A stretch of DNA of 64,000 nucleotides from Gordius sp. MW1 (GCA_964036665.1 OZ038527.1:3534001-3598000); one strand, 5' to 3'. Shown: positions 11,901-23,039, counted from the first letter of the stretch. Numbers and translations: made by a program. Notes: a model not told the origin generated them from the sequence alone.

Positions 11901-14900
11901 AGTAACTTTCAGCTTTTTATTAGCGATTAAGACCATTTTTCTAAGGCCCTCGCGTTCCGTTCTCAAAAAATTCACGTCTTTCTGAGCCTTTAAGATTCGT
12001 TAATTTGGCAGACTTGGCTCGAACCAGTTGGAATATTTTTAATAATTATGCTATTATTTGGCCTAACCAATGTGTTTTTCCCCCACACCCTAAGACGTTT
12101 GAAAACTGTAGGAGAATTTCGAGGTTTTTCTTTGTATTTATACATAATTATAAACACTTTATCGAGCAATTAAATTTATTTCGAAATGTAAGTATGACAA
12201 AGTTAGGAAAATATGGTGATCAAATAACCAGATTATGTAATTGTGGTAGAAAAAGACGTCAATCTTCTTTCAAACGTGCCACAATTAATAATGGTTTTAT
12301 TCCCCTATTTAGGCGATCATTGAAGACGAAGTCACCCAAAGGTTTCAAGCTGAAGGTAGGAAATTGCAATTATTATCCTTAACCCATTAATATCTAACTA
12401 TTACGAACTACTTATCAGTGTTGCAATCTGTTTGATTTGATTTTTCCAATTTTTGTTTGTTATTTTTTGAAATTTTCAAAAAAAAATTCGTGTTTTTTGC
12501 TTTGAGGATACCGTTTTTCAAAAATATTTACAACTGGGTCTCCTCTACTTATTTTATATATATAAAGCTCTTTTACACCTTTTGTCGACAGAATTGCCGT
12601 CGTGGAACTTGCTGACGCGTACCAACAAAAATTTTTATTACATCAGGTTTGCTTAATGCTCATTTCGGAATTGTGTTTTAGAGACGATACGCTAACATTT
12701 ATAATTTATAGAAACTCACGAATTTGCTCAATACACTTTACCTGAGTAGGTTTTTGGCATTATTTACAAAGTTGTTATTTTTATAAGCCTTTAGCCATAT
12801 TCCACAATGAAATTAACCGACCCTGATTTTTTAAAAATGTTTATGTTTCCGAGCATCATTTTAATCCCAATTTTATTAATTTATTAAGATTTGTTTGTTT
12901 GAAATTCAATTAATTTTGCAACCTTAAAATTATGGTATGTTATACGCGTGAACACTATGTAAGTATATAGATTAGAGTTGTAAAAACGGCTGGGTTTTGT
13001 TTGGTCTACCTATGGTTTAACTAAGACTAATGGCCGACTGGTCTATTTTCGAATTTTGACTTAGTCTAGAGGTCGACTAATAAAAACCGATTGGTTTTTT
13101 GGGTGATTATTCGACCAAAAGCAAAGGTCGACCGAACAAAACCCACCTTTTTTACAGCACTAACATAGATTTTTAACTACGTTTAGCCCGACTTTTACCA
13201 TCATATGGGGGATTGGGTTCATATTCCGCTACGTTTTCCTACTTCCCATCCGGTTAGTAAATCGAAGAATTAACCTTATTTCTTTGCTAAAATTATGACT
13301 TTAATTTTAAATGAAAAATTTAAAGGGTCCTCCTGTTTACGCTGGGCATAGTGTGGCTTATGTTCTCTTCATCTATCATCGGTATGGTACCCAATTCCAA
13401 GTAAAATCTCATTTTTTAGGATAAATTTTTATTATGTTTTTTAGCTAATTTTGCGTTATGTTTTTTTATTTTATTTTTTCGTTTTTAACCTTTTTAAGCT
13501 TCAAGATAATGCTGTACCGACATGCGTCCCTGATGTGTTTTAGGATTTTGGCGAGATCCCTAACCGCTATAGTTACATTCCACAACAAGTTTGTATTGTT
13601 TTCATCCTTTTCTAAAATAATCTCAAAGATTTTATACTAAAGTTTTTGAATTTAGGGTATTTTTTATAAATTTAATCGATATATCCTTTTAAGATGGGCT
13701 GGCAATGAGGTATACTGGATATGTGGATTTTTTGACAAGGACGTTTTTTGGATATTTATTTTGATTTGTCCTTACCCTGTTTTAGAGTTATTTGGCCTGA
13801 TTTTTTTCTTTGATTTCGATTAAAGTGTTTAAGGAGGGAACGTTGCTTCATCAGTCTAATACCGCGTCAATTAAATGTCTGCACTTAGAGCCTTGTTAAA
13901 TGAATTTTTTCGGCCCCAAGCCTCACCTGAACCCTATAGTTACTTACTTGAGCCCGCCCCGACCATAAACACTCTCAGGTCGGGCTTAGAGCAGCTTGTG
14001 CAGAGCTCTGTTTTTATTGACATATTCTCGAAACACGAGAAAAATAGAAAAACATAAAAAAAGTTGTTGCGATTAGTAACTGACTCCCTTTTGCTAACTT
14101 TTCGAAAAGTTGCTCACTTAACTAATTCTATTCTGCCGAAATCATTCTACATTCAAAACTCAAACATACCCTCTTAATTGTAACGTTGGTTTTAGGAATA
14201 ATCGAGCTCAACCGGGTGGTATATGCGTCGCGAATCACACTTCCCCCATAGACGTGGTCATGTTATCCTGCGACAATTGCTACGCCATGGTAGGCCAAAG
14301 GCACGGCGGGTTCTTCGGCTTTCTCCAGCGCATCCTCAGCCGATCCACGAGCCACGTTTGGTTCGAACGCTCTGAGACGCAAGATAGGAGAGCCGTCTTC
14401 GACAAGATGAAAGAACACGTGTCTGACCCTAGGAAATTACCCATACTCATTTTTCCCGAAGGTCTCTCTCTTTCCCTTTCTTAGCTTTTTAACTGGGATT
14501 TTGTATGGTTTCTTGGCTTTGCTAAGCTTGACGCGCTCCGTTGTTGGTCTGTTTTATAGGTTTTTAGACCACGTAAGGGTTAGGCGTTCTTGTCAAAATC
14601 TTGGCCAAATGTCTAGTTGGAAGATTTGCCGATGGTCTCTTTGCTAAGCTTGACGCTCAGTTGTTGGTCGGTTTTATAGGTTTTTAGACCACGTAAAGGC
14701 TCGACATACTTGTTTTGTCAGAATATCGGCCAATAATTTAGTTGGAAGATTTGCCGATGGTCTCTTAGCTAAGCTTGACTCTCAGTTGTTGGTCGGTTTT
14801 ATAGATTTTTAAACCACGTAAAACCTCGGCGTTCTTGTTGTCAAAACCTTGGCCTAAATTTAGTTAAAATATTGCACCGATGATTTCGTATTAGATTAGG

Positions 14901-17175
14901 TTAAATTAGTTTCTTATAGTTTAATGTTTTAATATCTAATGCATTTCTCTTAAATAATAGGGACTCAAATGGTATGTCTACTGGGACTTTAAGTTTTAAT
15001 TAGCTCTTACTTGGTAATTTTAATTCTTAGCTTTACTAATTAAATGGCTGTTTCAATTTCGTCGCTAGATTTGATGGTTTTAATTTAACATTTTGAAATG
15101 CAATCGACTCCCAAAAATCTGCCATAGTTTTAAATTTCTTGGGGTAGCAGGACCTCACTTGACCAACTGTTAATTTAATATTTATTTATTTATCTATTCC
15201 GGTTGAAATGTTAGTGAGCAGCATCAAAAAACTCGGAGTCATTCAATTTTGTTATCGAAAGAATAAATGGGTCTACATTTTGCATTTTACCTAACTAGCA
15301 GGAAATTTTGAATTTTTGTTCACACTTTGGGATATTTGTTCTGATTTAAAGCCTACCGTCTTGGCTCAAGATATGGTCTGGACATTGCTTAATTGTAAAA
15401 AGGGGGAAAAAAGTTTAAAATTGTTTTTATCTAACCACAAATTGCTGTCAAATTTTGATAGAATTTATTTTATTAATTGGTAGGCAATAATAAATTTATG
15501 AAAAATCTATCTAGTTTATGTGGCATTTTTAACAACATGTAATCAATCTATCGTTAGGTACTTGTATCAATAACACCTCCGTCATGATGTTCAAGAAGGG
15601 AACTTTCGAAGTCGGTGGACTCGTATATCCCGCTGCCATTAAAGTTCGTTTAATTTTTACCTATATCTTTTCATCATTATTATTGCTTCCAAAAAGTTTG
15701 TTCGCTTTTTTATGACAAATTTATTTATGCGCTATACTGCTTTAGAACCACACGAATAAATATTTTAATTTTTAAAAAAGTAAGACTTATCAATCATACA
15801 TTATGGGCCATTATATGACCAATCAAAACGTTTTGACCGGCCATTTCAGATATGGATAATTTAATTTTTGGTGAGGGTGTAGGCCTCATATATTATAGTA
15901 GTTTCTGAAAATTTTAGCCATTTTGGGTCAATACAAGTTGACGGTTAAAGGGCCAAAATCACGCTCGGGAGCAGCATTTCATAGATTTTACTATTTTTGA
16001 AAGTAATGGCGTTATTCACTCAAATTTTGGTGCATTTTGTTCCTATCTATCGAAATCATTTAACAAAAAACCTCAAACTTTTGCGGTTAATTTAGTTTTA
16101 TTTTTATCAAATTGTATTATTCTGTTTGTTTACGCGTTTAGTACGACGCCCGATTCGGAGATCCGTTTTGGGATAGTAGCAGGCAAACATTTTTGCAGTA
16201 CCTCCTTATGATGATGACGAGCTGGGCCCTAGTTTGTGACATATGGTATTTGCCACCCATGACGATGCAGGTGCTTGATAAATTCTAATTTATTGTAATT
16301 TCAAAAATTTCCTCCATTATAATTTAACATCGGCCGGGGTTTGACAAATTGGGCTGCTACGTTACCTGCCGAGACCAATATACATACTATACCATTGAAA
16401 TTTTTTGCATATTAAATAATGTCCTTTTATAATTGAATCTCATATTTTTATTTGCATTCTCTTTATACAAAGAAACGTGGGCGTAGCCAACATTTGAATT
16501 AAAGGGGGGCAATAATGATTTAAAGAGGGGCAAAATTTGACCTTTTAGCCACGATTTTTTGATAAATTTAAATTTTTGGATTTAGAGGGGGGGCAGCCGC
16601 CCCTACCTGCATCCCTTGGCTACGCCCATGCATAGAGAACATTAACTATGTAAACGTGCTTTTTAAAATGTTTCCCTAAGATTAATATGATTTTGACAAT
16701 TGATGAAACTAAGTATGAACTTGAACTAATCGTGAATTTTATTTTTTTTGTTTGATGGTACGCTTTAGGAAAATGAAAATGCTTACCACTTCGCCGATCG
16801 CGTTAAATCGGCCATAGCCTACCAGGGTGGCCTCGTGGATTTGGATTGGTAATATTAATTAATGGCGCATCAAAAATCTATAAATGTATTTTATAATTTC
16901 AAAATTTATTAAAGGGAAATCCTTTCTTCACATCTGATTTATAAAGATTTTAATCTGCCTTTTAAGTCTTCTAATTTTATAAAATGCTCGCCATTTTTCT
17001 TTAATTTTGTTACTGAAAACTAGGTGTGACTAATTTGTGCATTTTGAAATCACAATTAAAGGATGTTTCAATTTTTTGCATACTTAGGGATGGAGAACTG
17101 AAGCGAGCCAAAGTGAAAGAATCGTGGAAGGTTAATCAACAATACATGTACAGTCAGAGGATAAAAACTGATTGA
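2906..17175 (+). CDS. GPAT4: Glycerol-3-phosphate acyltransferase 3/4-like (12 exons)
   Basis: Acylates glycerol-3-phosphate to lysophosphatidic acid at the ER membrane, the first step of glycerolipid synthesis. Exons: 2906-3055, 11531-11833, 12313-12355, 12592-12646, 13187-13252, 13326-13400, 13499-13588, 14196-14461, 15558-15643, 16142-16270, 16769-16848, 17088-17175. Phases agree throughout and give about 476 aa (human GPAT4 is 456). Seen: N-terminal membrane segment (aa 7-29) then YGFRRLFVKLLLSLFE; EDEVTQRF; SWNLLTRTN; two membrane segments (about 184-228); acyltransferase motif I NHTSPID (H275, D280); GHGG-like and HVWFERSE blocks; FPEGT (347-351); C-terminal QGGLVDLDWDGELKR. The start is the only ATG in frame before the membrane segment. 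Weakest points: the 8.5-kb first intron and the exact 5' edge of exon 2 (chosen for phase 0); a missed small exon there is possible. GPAT3 versus GPAT4 is not separable in invertebrates. Confidence 0.92.
4926..5106. mobile_element. Family B MITE
   Basis: Foldback: AAAACGGCTGGGTTTTG near the left end pairs with AACCCAGCCGTTTTT at the right. Internal GTCGACTAA-type motifs recur in opposite orientations. Confidence 0.75.
5300..5430. mobile_element. Family B MITE, right end missing
   Basis: Begins TAGTGTTGTAAAAACGG and matches the left part of other B copies through the AAACAGACCAG block, then diverges. Confidence 0.65.
5930..6068. mobile_element. Family B MITE, diverged
   Basis: Begins TAGTGTTGTGAAACCTGCTGGG and ends near AAACCCAGCCAATTGG. 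It is shorter than the consensus. Confidence 0.6.
6148..6270 (+). repeat. Family D left-end fragment
   Basis: TTTTAATTGCTGTGCAATTTG with downstream GTCCTGTCCTGTACAACTT and AATTGCCGCGG matches the left ends at 18,868 and 63,015, and the reversed copy ending near 32,812. It stops matching at about 6,270. Confidence 0.6.
6968..7768. mobile_element. hAT-type non-autonomous element with GATCCGA arrays (family C)
   Basis: Perfect 8-bp target duplication ATTAGAAC (6960-6967 and 7769-7776) brackets inverted ends TAGAGGTGTGCACGGAT / ATCCGTGCACACCTCTA. Both subterminal regions are dense in GATCCGA repeats in opposite orientation, and the centre is AT-rich with no transposase. The 8-bp duplication and TAGAGGTGTGCA-type ends are those of the hAT superfamily. 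Confidence 0.88.
8004..8193. mobile_element. Family B MITE with perfect 8-bp target duplication
   Basis: Ends TAGTGCTGTAAAAACGG / TTTTTACAACACTA are flanked by TCCAGTAG on both sides (7996-8003 and 8194-8201). This copy defines the family's boundaries and its hAT-like target duplication. Confidence 0.88.
8296..8430. mobile_element. Family A MITE, right end lost
   Basis: ATGGGCGCGTAGCCAGCATTGG start, the AGAGGGGGCAATAATGATTT and AGGGAGGGGCAAAATGAT blocks, and the second G-rich block AGAGGGGGGCAG. The terminal GGCTACGCCC is absent. Confidence 0.75.
8446..8770 (-). CDS. Hypothetical single-membrane-span protein exon, antisense in GPAT intron 1
   Basis: I do not recognise this protein. A minus-strand open frame starts at ATG 8770 and runs through about 108 codons to a plausible splice donor (ATAG|GTAAAA, donor at 8444-8445). 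If unspliced it continues into the family A MITE and stops at 8294. The translation has a charged stretch (EGERRLRRLAL) followed by a strong membrane segment (IALVVMAIVLVFFILQL, about residues 75-95) and a basic tail. Base composition is richer in G+C than the surrounding intron and resembles the coding exons here. I found no convincing second exon, and an overlapping + strand frame also exists. It could be a real nested gene, a captured exon or chance. Confidence 0.3.
8818..8975. mobile_element. Family B MITE, left end damaged
   Basis: TTTGGTCGACCTTC block at left and AACCAGCCGTTTTTATAACACTA at right. The usual TAGTGTTG start is missing. Confidence 0.65.
9148..9500. repeat. Family E repeat (GCCCGACCCG-rich)
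   Basis: Left GCCCGAACCCGGCCCGGCCCG and right GACCGGGCGGGCAAGG...CGGGCCGGGCTC blocks flank an AT-rich middle containing GGATAAGAGCTACGATT and AAGTGACAAAAT. The same order of motifs occurs at 63,120-63,400, so the two are related copies. Confidence 0.65.
9848..10002. mobile_element. Family A MITE
   Basis: GTAGCCAGGATTGGAATTAG to CCCTGGCCCATG, with both G/C-rich blocks. It contains a run of about 18 C at 9977-9993. Confidence 0.8.
10540..10920 (-). pseudogene. Non-LTR retrotransposon C-terminal tail, degenerate
   Basis: The minus-strand translation shows SAGYTKLGNMKNDF...TKIGCKPMADTINEN, then ARWYGRIPRRETNDV...GKRGRGRPRVTWKGQVDKVIKK. This is the conserved tail after the reverse transcriptase in many animal LINE ORF2 proteins (the RLRWFGHV...GRRGRGRPxxxW pattern). 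The frame shifts between the two halves (near 10,770) and a stop lies near the start of the first half. No reverse transcriptase core is present, so this is a dead 3' fragment. I cannot assign the clade. Confidence 0.6.
11132..11241. mobile_element. Family B MITE, internally deleted
   Basis: AGTGTTGTAAAACGGCTGGG to AACCCAGCCGTTCTTACAACA. At about 110 bp it is roughly half the usual length. Confidence 0.7.
12973..13162. mobile_element. Family B MITE in GPAT intron 4
   Basis: TAGAGTTGTAAAAACGG to TTTTTTACAGCACTA. The flanks ATATAGAT / ACATAGAT match at 7 of 8 positions, a decayed target duplication. It ends about 25 bp before the exon-5 acceptor. Confidence 0.8.
14518..14885 (+). repeat. Three-copy tandem repeat, period about 122-125 bp, in GPAT intron 8
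   Basis: Units start at 14518, 14640 and 14765, each beginning GCTAAGCTTGAC and containing TTGTTGGT..GTTTTATAG and a GAAGATTTGCCGATGG end. The third is the most diverged. No known family. Confidence 0.8.
14886..15557 (+). other. Rest of GPAT intron 8
   Basis: AT-rich, with no repeat or coding signal that I can support. Confidence 0.5.
16476..16630. mobile_element. Family A MITE in GPAT intron 10
   Basis: CGTGGGCGTAGCCAAC to TTGGCTACGCCCATG, with both G/C blocks in the + orientation. Confidence 0.85.
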
Positions 17176-17240
17176 ATCGCGCTTCTACAAATTAGTTGTT
17201 GGGGCATTAAATTACAAATCGCGAAAACAATCACGATTTC

Positions 17241-17246
17241 AATAAA
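17241..17246 (+). terminator. GPAT poly(A) signal AATAAA
   Basis: Canonical AATAAA 66 bases after the stop codon (17173-17175). It is the first such hexamer downstream, so a short 3' UTR is likely. Confidence 0.7.
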
Positions 17247-17249
17247 TCA

Positions 17250-17937
17250 TCCTTATAGCCATCGACCTCCCCCCCCCCCTACGCTAGAAGCGATTTTTTG
17301 TTTTTTAAATTCTCATAAGTGCCCATAGATACCGCCACACTCTAATTTTTCCTTTTTAATTTAACTGACGTGTGTAATTAGTATTTTTGATTAAAAAAAT
17401 GGTGATACCTTGAAACTTAGTCCTCTCCGTTATTACAAATCCTCATTTTACAATAATGTACTAAGGAAGTCGCTTAATTTTGTAAATATTATGATTTAAA
17501 CTCATGTATACCTATCAATAGATGTTGATCAGTATTTGTAATTTTAATGTATACGCGCTCCCTTCCCCTAGATGTGTTATCCTTAGTACAAATGACATGA
17601 AAAAGTATCTATTATGTACGCTTTTATTAGAGTTAAAATCCCGATATACGTTTGGCTTGACCTACCGCGACTTTAATATTTTGTTTGAATTATTGGAAAA
17701 TAATGTTCTTACCCGTATAAATATATAAAAATATATAATATTGTTGAAGCGCACCCATATTTGTTATTTCACACACGTTAATAGATGTTATGATATTGAA
17801 ATGTGTGCAATCATACGTTAACTAATGTTGAATAATCTTATTATTTGCACTCTCTCGCGCACACGCATGGATAATAAATTGTGGAATGATGTCTCCGGGT
17901 AAGTTATCTTAATTATTTTTTTAACTATAGCTTATCC
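17250..17937. other. Intergenic, no gene seen
   Basis: AT-rich sequence after the GPAT poly(A) signal with a short C-run at 17270. No supported feature. Confidence 0.5.
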
Positions 17938-18128
17938 TAGTGTTGTGAAAAGGGCTGGGTTTTGTTTAGTCGACTTACATAAACAGACCTAATGTTTGAT
18001 TGACCCAAAAACCTATTGTCTTTTTATGCGACTAAGAAAAATAGAACAGAAAACCTTTAGTCTGTTTATGTTAAATCGACTAAAATTAAAGGTCGACCAA
18101 TCGAAACCCAGCCGTTTTTAAAACATTA
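17938..18128. mobile_element. Family B MITE
   Basis: TAGTGTTGTGAAAAGGGC to CCGTTTTTAAAACATTA. The flanks GCTTATCC / GCTTATAC match at 7 of 8 positions. Confidence 0.85.
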
Positions 18129-18202
18129 GCTTATACAAAGCGTGATTATGCCCTTGTTTCTAATCGTAAAATAGTACATTAAAATTTAGGAACATGGGAA
18201 GG

Positions 18203-18370
18203 CATGGGCGTAGGCAGGATTGAAATTAGAGGGGGGGGGGCAATAATGATTTAGGGAGGGGGAATTATTTTTTATCGTATTTTCAGCCATAATTATATTA
18301 ACCTTTAGAAAAATTTTGACCTAAGAGGGGGGCAGCCGCCCCTCCATGCCTCCCCCTGGCTACGCCTATG
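18203..18370. mobile_element. Family A MITE with perfect 8-bp target duplication
   Basis: CATGGGCGTAGGCAGG to CCTGGCTACGCCTATG, flanked by TGGGAAGG on both sides (18195-18202 and 18371-18378). Confidence 0.9.
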
Positions 18371-18647
18371 TGGGAAGGTAATAAAACAGAAACGACAAAT
18401 GTAAAAGTGTTGAAAGGATTAATAAAGAATGTAAAGAATATGCTTATTTAAATGATACTTTTTAAAAAATTTTTACTTAAGCCGTCTAAATTTTAAATTG
18501 CTTTTTAAAATATGTGTTCCCTTTTTCTTGCTTTTTATTTAATTTTTAACGATGATGCACAAAGAATCCAAATTTCGTATCATATTTTTTTATATCACTT
18601 GGCCACTCATCTCTTTTTCCGAAACAAAAGATGCTTTATTCAAACTT

Positions 18648-18797
18648 AGCCAAGGGGGGAGGGGCAGCTTTCCCTTTCTATATCCAAAAATTTGTTGAAA
18701 TTCAGTTAAATTATGGCTAAAATTTCAAAAAATGATCATTTTGCCTTTCCCTAAATTATTATTGCCCCTCTCTTATCCTAATCCTAGCTACGCCCAT
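18648..18797. mobile_element. Family A MITE, reverse orientation, left end short
   Basis: Reversed block order: G-rich AGGGGGGAGGGGCAG first, then ATTTTGCC...TTATTGCCCC and CTAGCTACGCCCAT. Confidence 0.8.
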
Positions 18798-18867
18798 TTT
18801 AACTTTTATGGAATTTAATAGGCCTACTCTTATAATATGATATGGAGAATAGAAAAAATGTCGAAGT

Positions 18868-19900
18868 ACATTTTTAATTGCTATGCAATTTATGGGCTCG
18901 CTTTTCGTTGTCCAACTTGTATTTATGCATAATTGCCGTGGAGATTTTTAATGGCTGTGGACTTATGCTTCTGTAAAAGACATTTATTTCGCTTTTGCAA
19001 ATAAACTAGCTTATGACCGCTGGTTGGCTTTAATTTTGTTTGACCTCGTTCGAGCCCAATATCTATTATTGTTGTTGTGCCCTTCTAATTAGCTTTATAC
19101 ATAAATTTTTTTGGAAAACTTGGCTAGGTTGTTGCTATATATCTGCTAATTGCCAAACTGGCTAAATGAATTTCAGCAAATTATGATGACCGTTGCTTAC
19201 TTCTACTTTATCTGACCCCGGCCAGAGGCCAGAATTCTGGTTAATAGAAATTTATATTTGCTGTTTTGTGAATTTCTTTTGACAATTTGTCTAGGTTGTA
19301 GCTTTATAACGGATGCTTGCGAAGCTGGCTAAAAAATCTTCTGCAAATTAATGATGACCGTTGCTCTACATTTAACCCCGGCCAAAGGCCAAAATTATTA
19401 ATTTGGTTAATTGCTATTCAAATTGAATATTTGCTGTTTTGTAAATTTTTTTCTTTTAGTTATTAACCTAATTTCGCATTATATTGTTCTTGTTAATTAG
19501 ATTAAACATATGGGCTTTTCGGCCGTTTTCTGGCTTCTGACCAATGGAAAAAATGACTACTGGCTAAAGCGTTCATGGAATTTTTTTTCGTTTTTTAATA
19601 TTTGGCCCATAGACGCTTTTTGACCTGCTGACCGCTGATCAATAGAAAAAATGACCACTGGCCAAAGTGTATGTCAATTTTTTTTAAATTATAATTATAG
19701 GCTATATGGCCGTCTGCTGCCTACTGACCAATGGCCGATTGGAATTTTTTTTCGTTTTTGCAATATTTGGCCCTTATGTATTTAAACGTTTGTTGACCTG
19801 CTAACCATTAGAAAAAATGCCCACTGCCAAAGTGTATATCGAAATTTTTTATTCTATTTTTTGCCCTTATATAATTTCTTTCCCACGTCTCACCGCACCC
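18868..19900 (+). repeat. Family D composite repeat
   Basis: Left end TTTTAATTGCTATGCAATTT with ATGGGCTCGCTTTTCGTTGTCC, then a roughly 185-bp tandem pair (about 19,075-19,470) containing GACCCCGGCCAGAGGCCA / ACCCCGGCCAAAGGCCA. Next come about three diverged units (about 19,500-19,850) of the TTGGCC...CTGACC-AATGG...ATGACCACTGGCCAAA type. Related to the D copies at 20.9 kb and 29.8 kb. No coding potential. Confidence 0.65.
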
Positions 19901-20394
19901 CACACCCCTTACAAGGTTCTTTATATATATAGTTTTAAAAATTGGTTTGCCCCGTCTTTTTTTGCTAATAAAACCCCTATCCACTAACCTAACTCTGAAT
20001 ATAGTGCAAAATTTTCACCTTCATTTCACTCGCATCTTATATTCGCACCATAATCCATTCTTTTACTCGCGAGATGAGATACAATGTTACCATTTCATTG
20101 TTGCTTTCTTGTTTATACTATACATATGCGCATGATTTGAATAGAGTCTATAGTCACACTCACAATTCAAATTAGGGGTCGTTTACACCAAATTGTTTAC
20201 ATTTATATAGAGATGCACCGATACCAAGTATCGGCATGGTATCGGCGCCGATACCTTGCCAAAAGTATCGGCCGATACTTTGCTAGTATCGGCAATTACC
20301 AAGCCGATACCTTTTTCAATATGAAACTCAAAAAAAAATATTTAAAGTATCTCCTACCATTAAAAAATAGAGGACTTTTTAAATTGTTTGAAAA

Positions 20395-20748
20395 TTGTTT
20401 CATTTGATTGGCTATAAATATTTCTATGTGGAGTATAATAAACTCATTGACCATCTGTTCCGAATAACTGCGCTTTTAAGTAAATATTGTTTTATTTTAA
20501 AAATTATTATATATCAAGCCTTAGATGGATTCTTTAGATACACTAGGAGTTATTTAGTTGTGTCAGCAGATGAAAAAATTGTAATCTGTGACTTATGCAA
20601 AGCTAAAATAAGTCGTGGGGGCAAAGACGAACATTCCTTTAATACTTCAAATTTAAGGAAACATTTAAAAACTAGACATCAAATCGAATTTCGCAGTGTT
20701 CTTAAAAATGAAAGTGATTTTATTAATCACAATACTTTTAGGAATTAA
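20395..20748 (+). pseudogene. hAT transposase N-terminal BED zinc-finger fragment
   Basis: The open frame contains CDLCKAKISRGG...FNTSNLRKHLKTRH, a C-x2-C...H-x4-H arrangement with the BED-finger SNLRKHL..RH core (about 20,590-20,680). It ends in a stop at 20746-20748 shortly after the finger. BED fingers bind transposon ends in hAT transposases. The rest of the transposase is missing. Confidence 0.75.
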
Positions 20749-20879
20749 TTAATAACAAAATTTATTATTATAAATTAATATTATATTAGAATTGTTTTGT
20801 CGTCAAAATTCCGATCTACCATAATTTGGATGTGACTTAATTTATAATATTTAATTTGCATATATTTTTTAGTATAGAA

Positions 20880-22600
20880 TTTTTAATTGCTATGCAATTT
20901 ATGGGCTCGTTTTTTGTTGTCCGTCCGTCCGTTATCCTCCTATCTATTTGCATTGGGTATATTAGGTTATCGATTTTTTAAATTAATGCATGAGAAAGAG
21001 GTGCCCCACCCCTCATCACTATCTCCCTCGCTGTGTTATTTTTTAAATTAATGCATAAGAGGTGCCCCACCCCTCATCTCTATCTCCCTCGCTTTCGGGC
21101 GGGGTCGGGTTTTAATTGCTACGTTAAATTAATGCATAAGTATATCTATTCGTTTTTGAATTGGGTAACATTGATATTAATTGCTATAATTACCCTATGC
21201 CCTCCACTACAAGGGCCTATGCCTCTACTGATATGGATCCCTGTGCCCCTACAAAAGCCTATGCCTCTATTAATGTGGGTTCGAACCCCGGCGAACGTTC
21301 TGAATTGCTCGTTCGATTCCCGGAGAGGGAAATTTTTATTTTTATTTTTTAAATTAAATTAATATATTTTTTTTGTTACTACCATTGATAATATGACTTT
21401 TTGGCCGTCCGCTTGTTCTATTATTGTTTCATTTTATTATATAATACACATAAATAAAAGTTGTTTACTTTTAATTGCTAAGCAATTTAACTAGTTTTTG
21501 GGTTAGAATCCCGGAGTTTTTTTGACTCTTATGATTGTTCTTGTTACTATCATTGATAATAAGACTTTTTGGCCGTCCGCTGGCTGCTGACCAATGAAAA
21601 CAATGACCATTGGCCAAAATGTGAATCCGAGTTTATTTTTTCGTTTTTTTTAGACTATTATGATTGTTCCTGTTACTACCATTGCTATTATGACTTTTAG
21701 GCCGTCCGCTGGCCCCTGACCGATGGAAAAAATGACCATTGGCCAGAATGTGAATCGAAATTATTTTTTTCGTTTTTTTCGACTATTTTGATTGTTCCTG
21801 TTCCTACCATTGCTATTTTGGCCGTCTGCTGGCTGCTGACCAATGGAATAAAATGACCATTGGCCAAAATGTGATTCGAAAACTTTTTTTCGTTTTTTTT
21901 CGACTATTATGAATTTATATCCACTTTTACCGTGTCCTGGCTGCTGACCAATGGAAAAAATGACCATTGGCCAAAATGTGATTCGAAAATTTTTTTTTTG
22001 TTTTTTTTTTACTCTTATGAATTTATATCCACTTTTACCGTGTGCTGGCTGCTGACCAATGAAAAAAAATAACCATTGGCCAAAGTGAGCATCAAAATTT
22101 TTTTTTACGTTTTTTTGGCTATCATTGACTTATAGAGTATCTGTTGGTACTGACCAATGGAGGAAAAATGACCATTGGCCAAATTTTTGATTTTTTTAAT
22201 TACAAATTGTTCAAATTCAACAAAAAATTTCTCTCAACAATTCTGCAAATTCTTAACATTGTGATGTTTTATAATATAATGTTTGTTAGACCCATAATCA
22301 CTAAAGGCCATAAAAACTAATGTAATACGCAACTAGTTGCAAATACTAAATCTAACCCTAACCCTTGCCTATATTACATTTTGCCTATAAATGGAAAATT
22401 TGTATAAATAATTAATTAATCATTAGGCATTTAATACCCCCCTATAGGCATTCTCGCCCCTTCCCACATTTCTCGCCCATAAATTGCATAGCAAATATGA
22501 TACATTTATACGAAGTACAGATGAGTCGTCCCCCCTTCCCTTCCCCTCTTCCCTTCCCTTCTCCCCCTTCCCACGAGGGCCGAAGGCTTGAGTTTTATTA
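20880..22600 (+). repeat. Family D composite nested in the hAT element
   Basis: Left end TTTTAATTGCTATGCAATTT (20,883) with GTCCGTCCGTTATCC. Next is a duplicated block GAAAGAGGTGCCCCACCCCT (20,994 and 21,055). A tRNA T-arm-like zone follows (GGGTTCGAACCCCGG about 21,278; GTTCGATTCCCGGAG about 21,311). Then come about seven tandem units of roughly 125-135 bp (about 21,400-22,180) with GGCCGTCCGCTGGCTGCTG and ATGACCATTGGCCAAA. The right end holds CATAAATTGCATAGCAAAT (about 22,478), pyrimidine runs and a GGGCCGAAGGC hairpin (about 22,577). No protein. Confidence 0.7.
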
Positions 22601-23039
22601 TAAGTATCGGCATGGTATCGGTATCGGCAAAAAAATCTTAAGTATCGGCTGGTATCGGTATCGGCACAAAATAGTGGTATCGGTGCATCTCTACATTTAT
22701 ACAGTATCAAAAAACCCTAAATTAAAAGTTGTACGTTTTGGAAGAATGACTATTGGCTTTTCCAAGGTCATACCCTCTATTGGCGTTCCTTTCGCTATTT
22801 TGATTAATTTAAAGTTGATAAATAAGAATGAATGAAAGAAAACCTATTCCTCAAAATCAGTATAAAATGCAAAATGATAACTTAGTTTTTTTTCATACAA
22901 ATATTCAAAAAGCTAATTTTTTGTAAAAACTGCTATAAACCATTTATTAATACTTTATTTATTGAGGTAAATTATTAATATGAAAATAGTATATTTAAAA
23001 AAACTATAACGTTGTACGAGTATTATCTGACTTTATGCT

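Larger units (their letters stand above)
20208..22693 (+). mobile_element. hAT element with BED-finger remnant, interrupted by a D repeat
   Basis: Perfect 8-bp target duplication CATTTATA (20200-20207 and 22694-22701). Ends TAGAGATGCACCGATACC / GGTATCGGTGCATCTCTA are inverted, with TATCGG-rich subterminal arrays (20,213-20,310 and 22,605-22,690). The interior retains a BED zinc-finger fragment but no DDE core or hAT dimerisation domain that I can see, because a family D composite (about 20,880-22,600) occupies most of it. It is therefore a dead hAT element with a nested repeat. Confidence 0.88.

Noticed and set aside
21400..22180. CRISPR-like repeat array
   Set aside because: The repeats are long, diverged and contiguous without unique equal-length spacers, and the context is animal DNA.
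22350..22375. Telomere-like CTAACCCTAACCC (also GGTTAGGGTTA at 29,560)
   Set aside because: Only two units in each place, isolated inside repeats. Not a telomere array.
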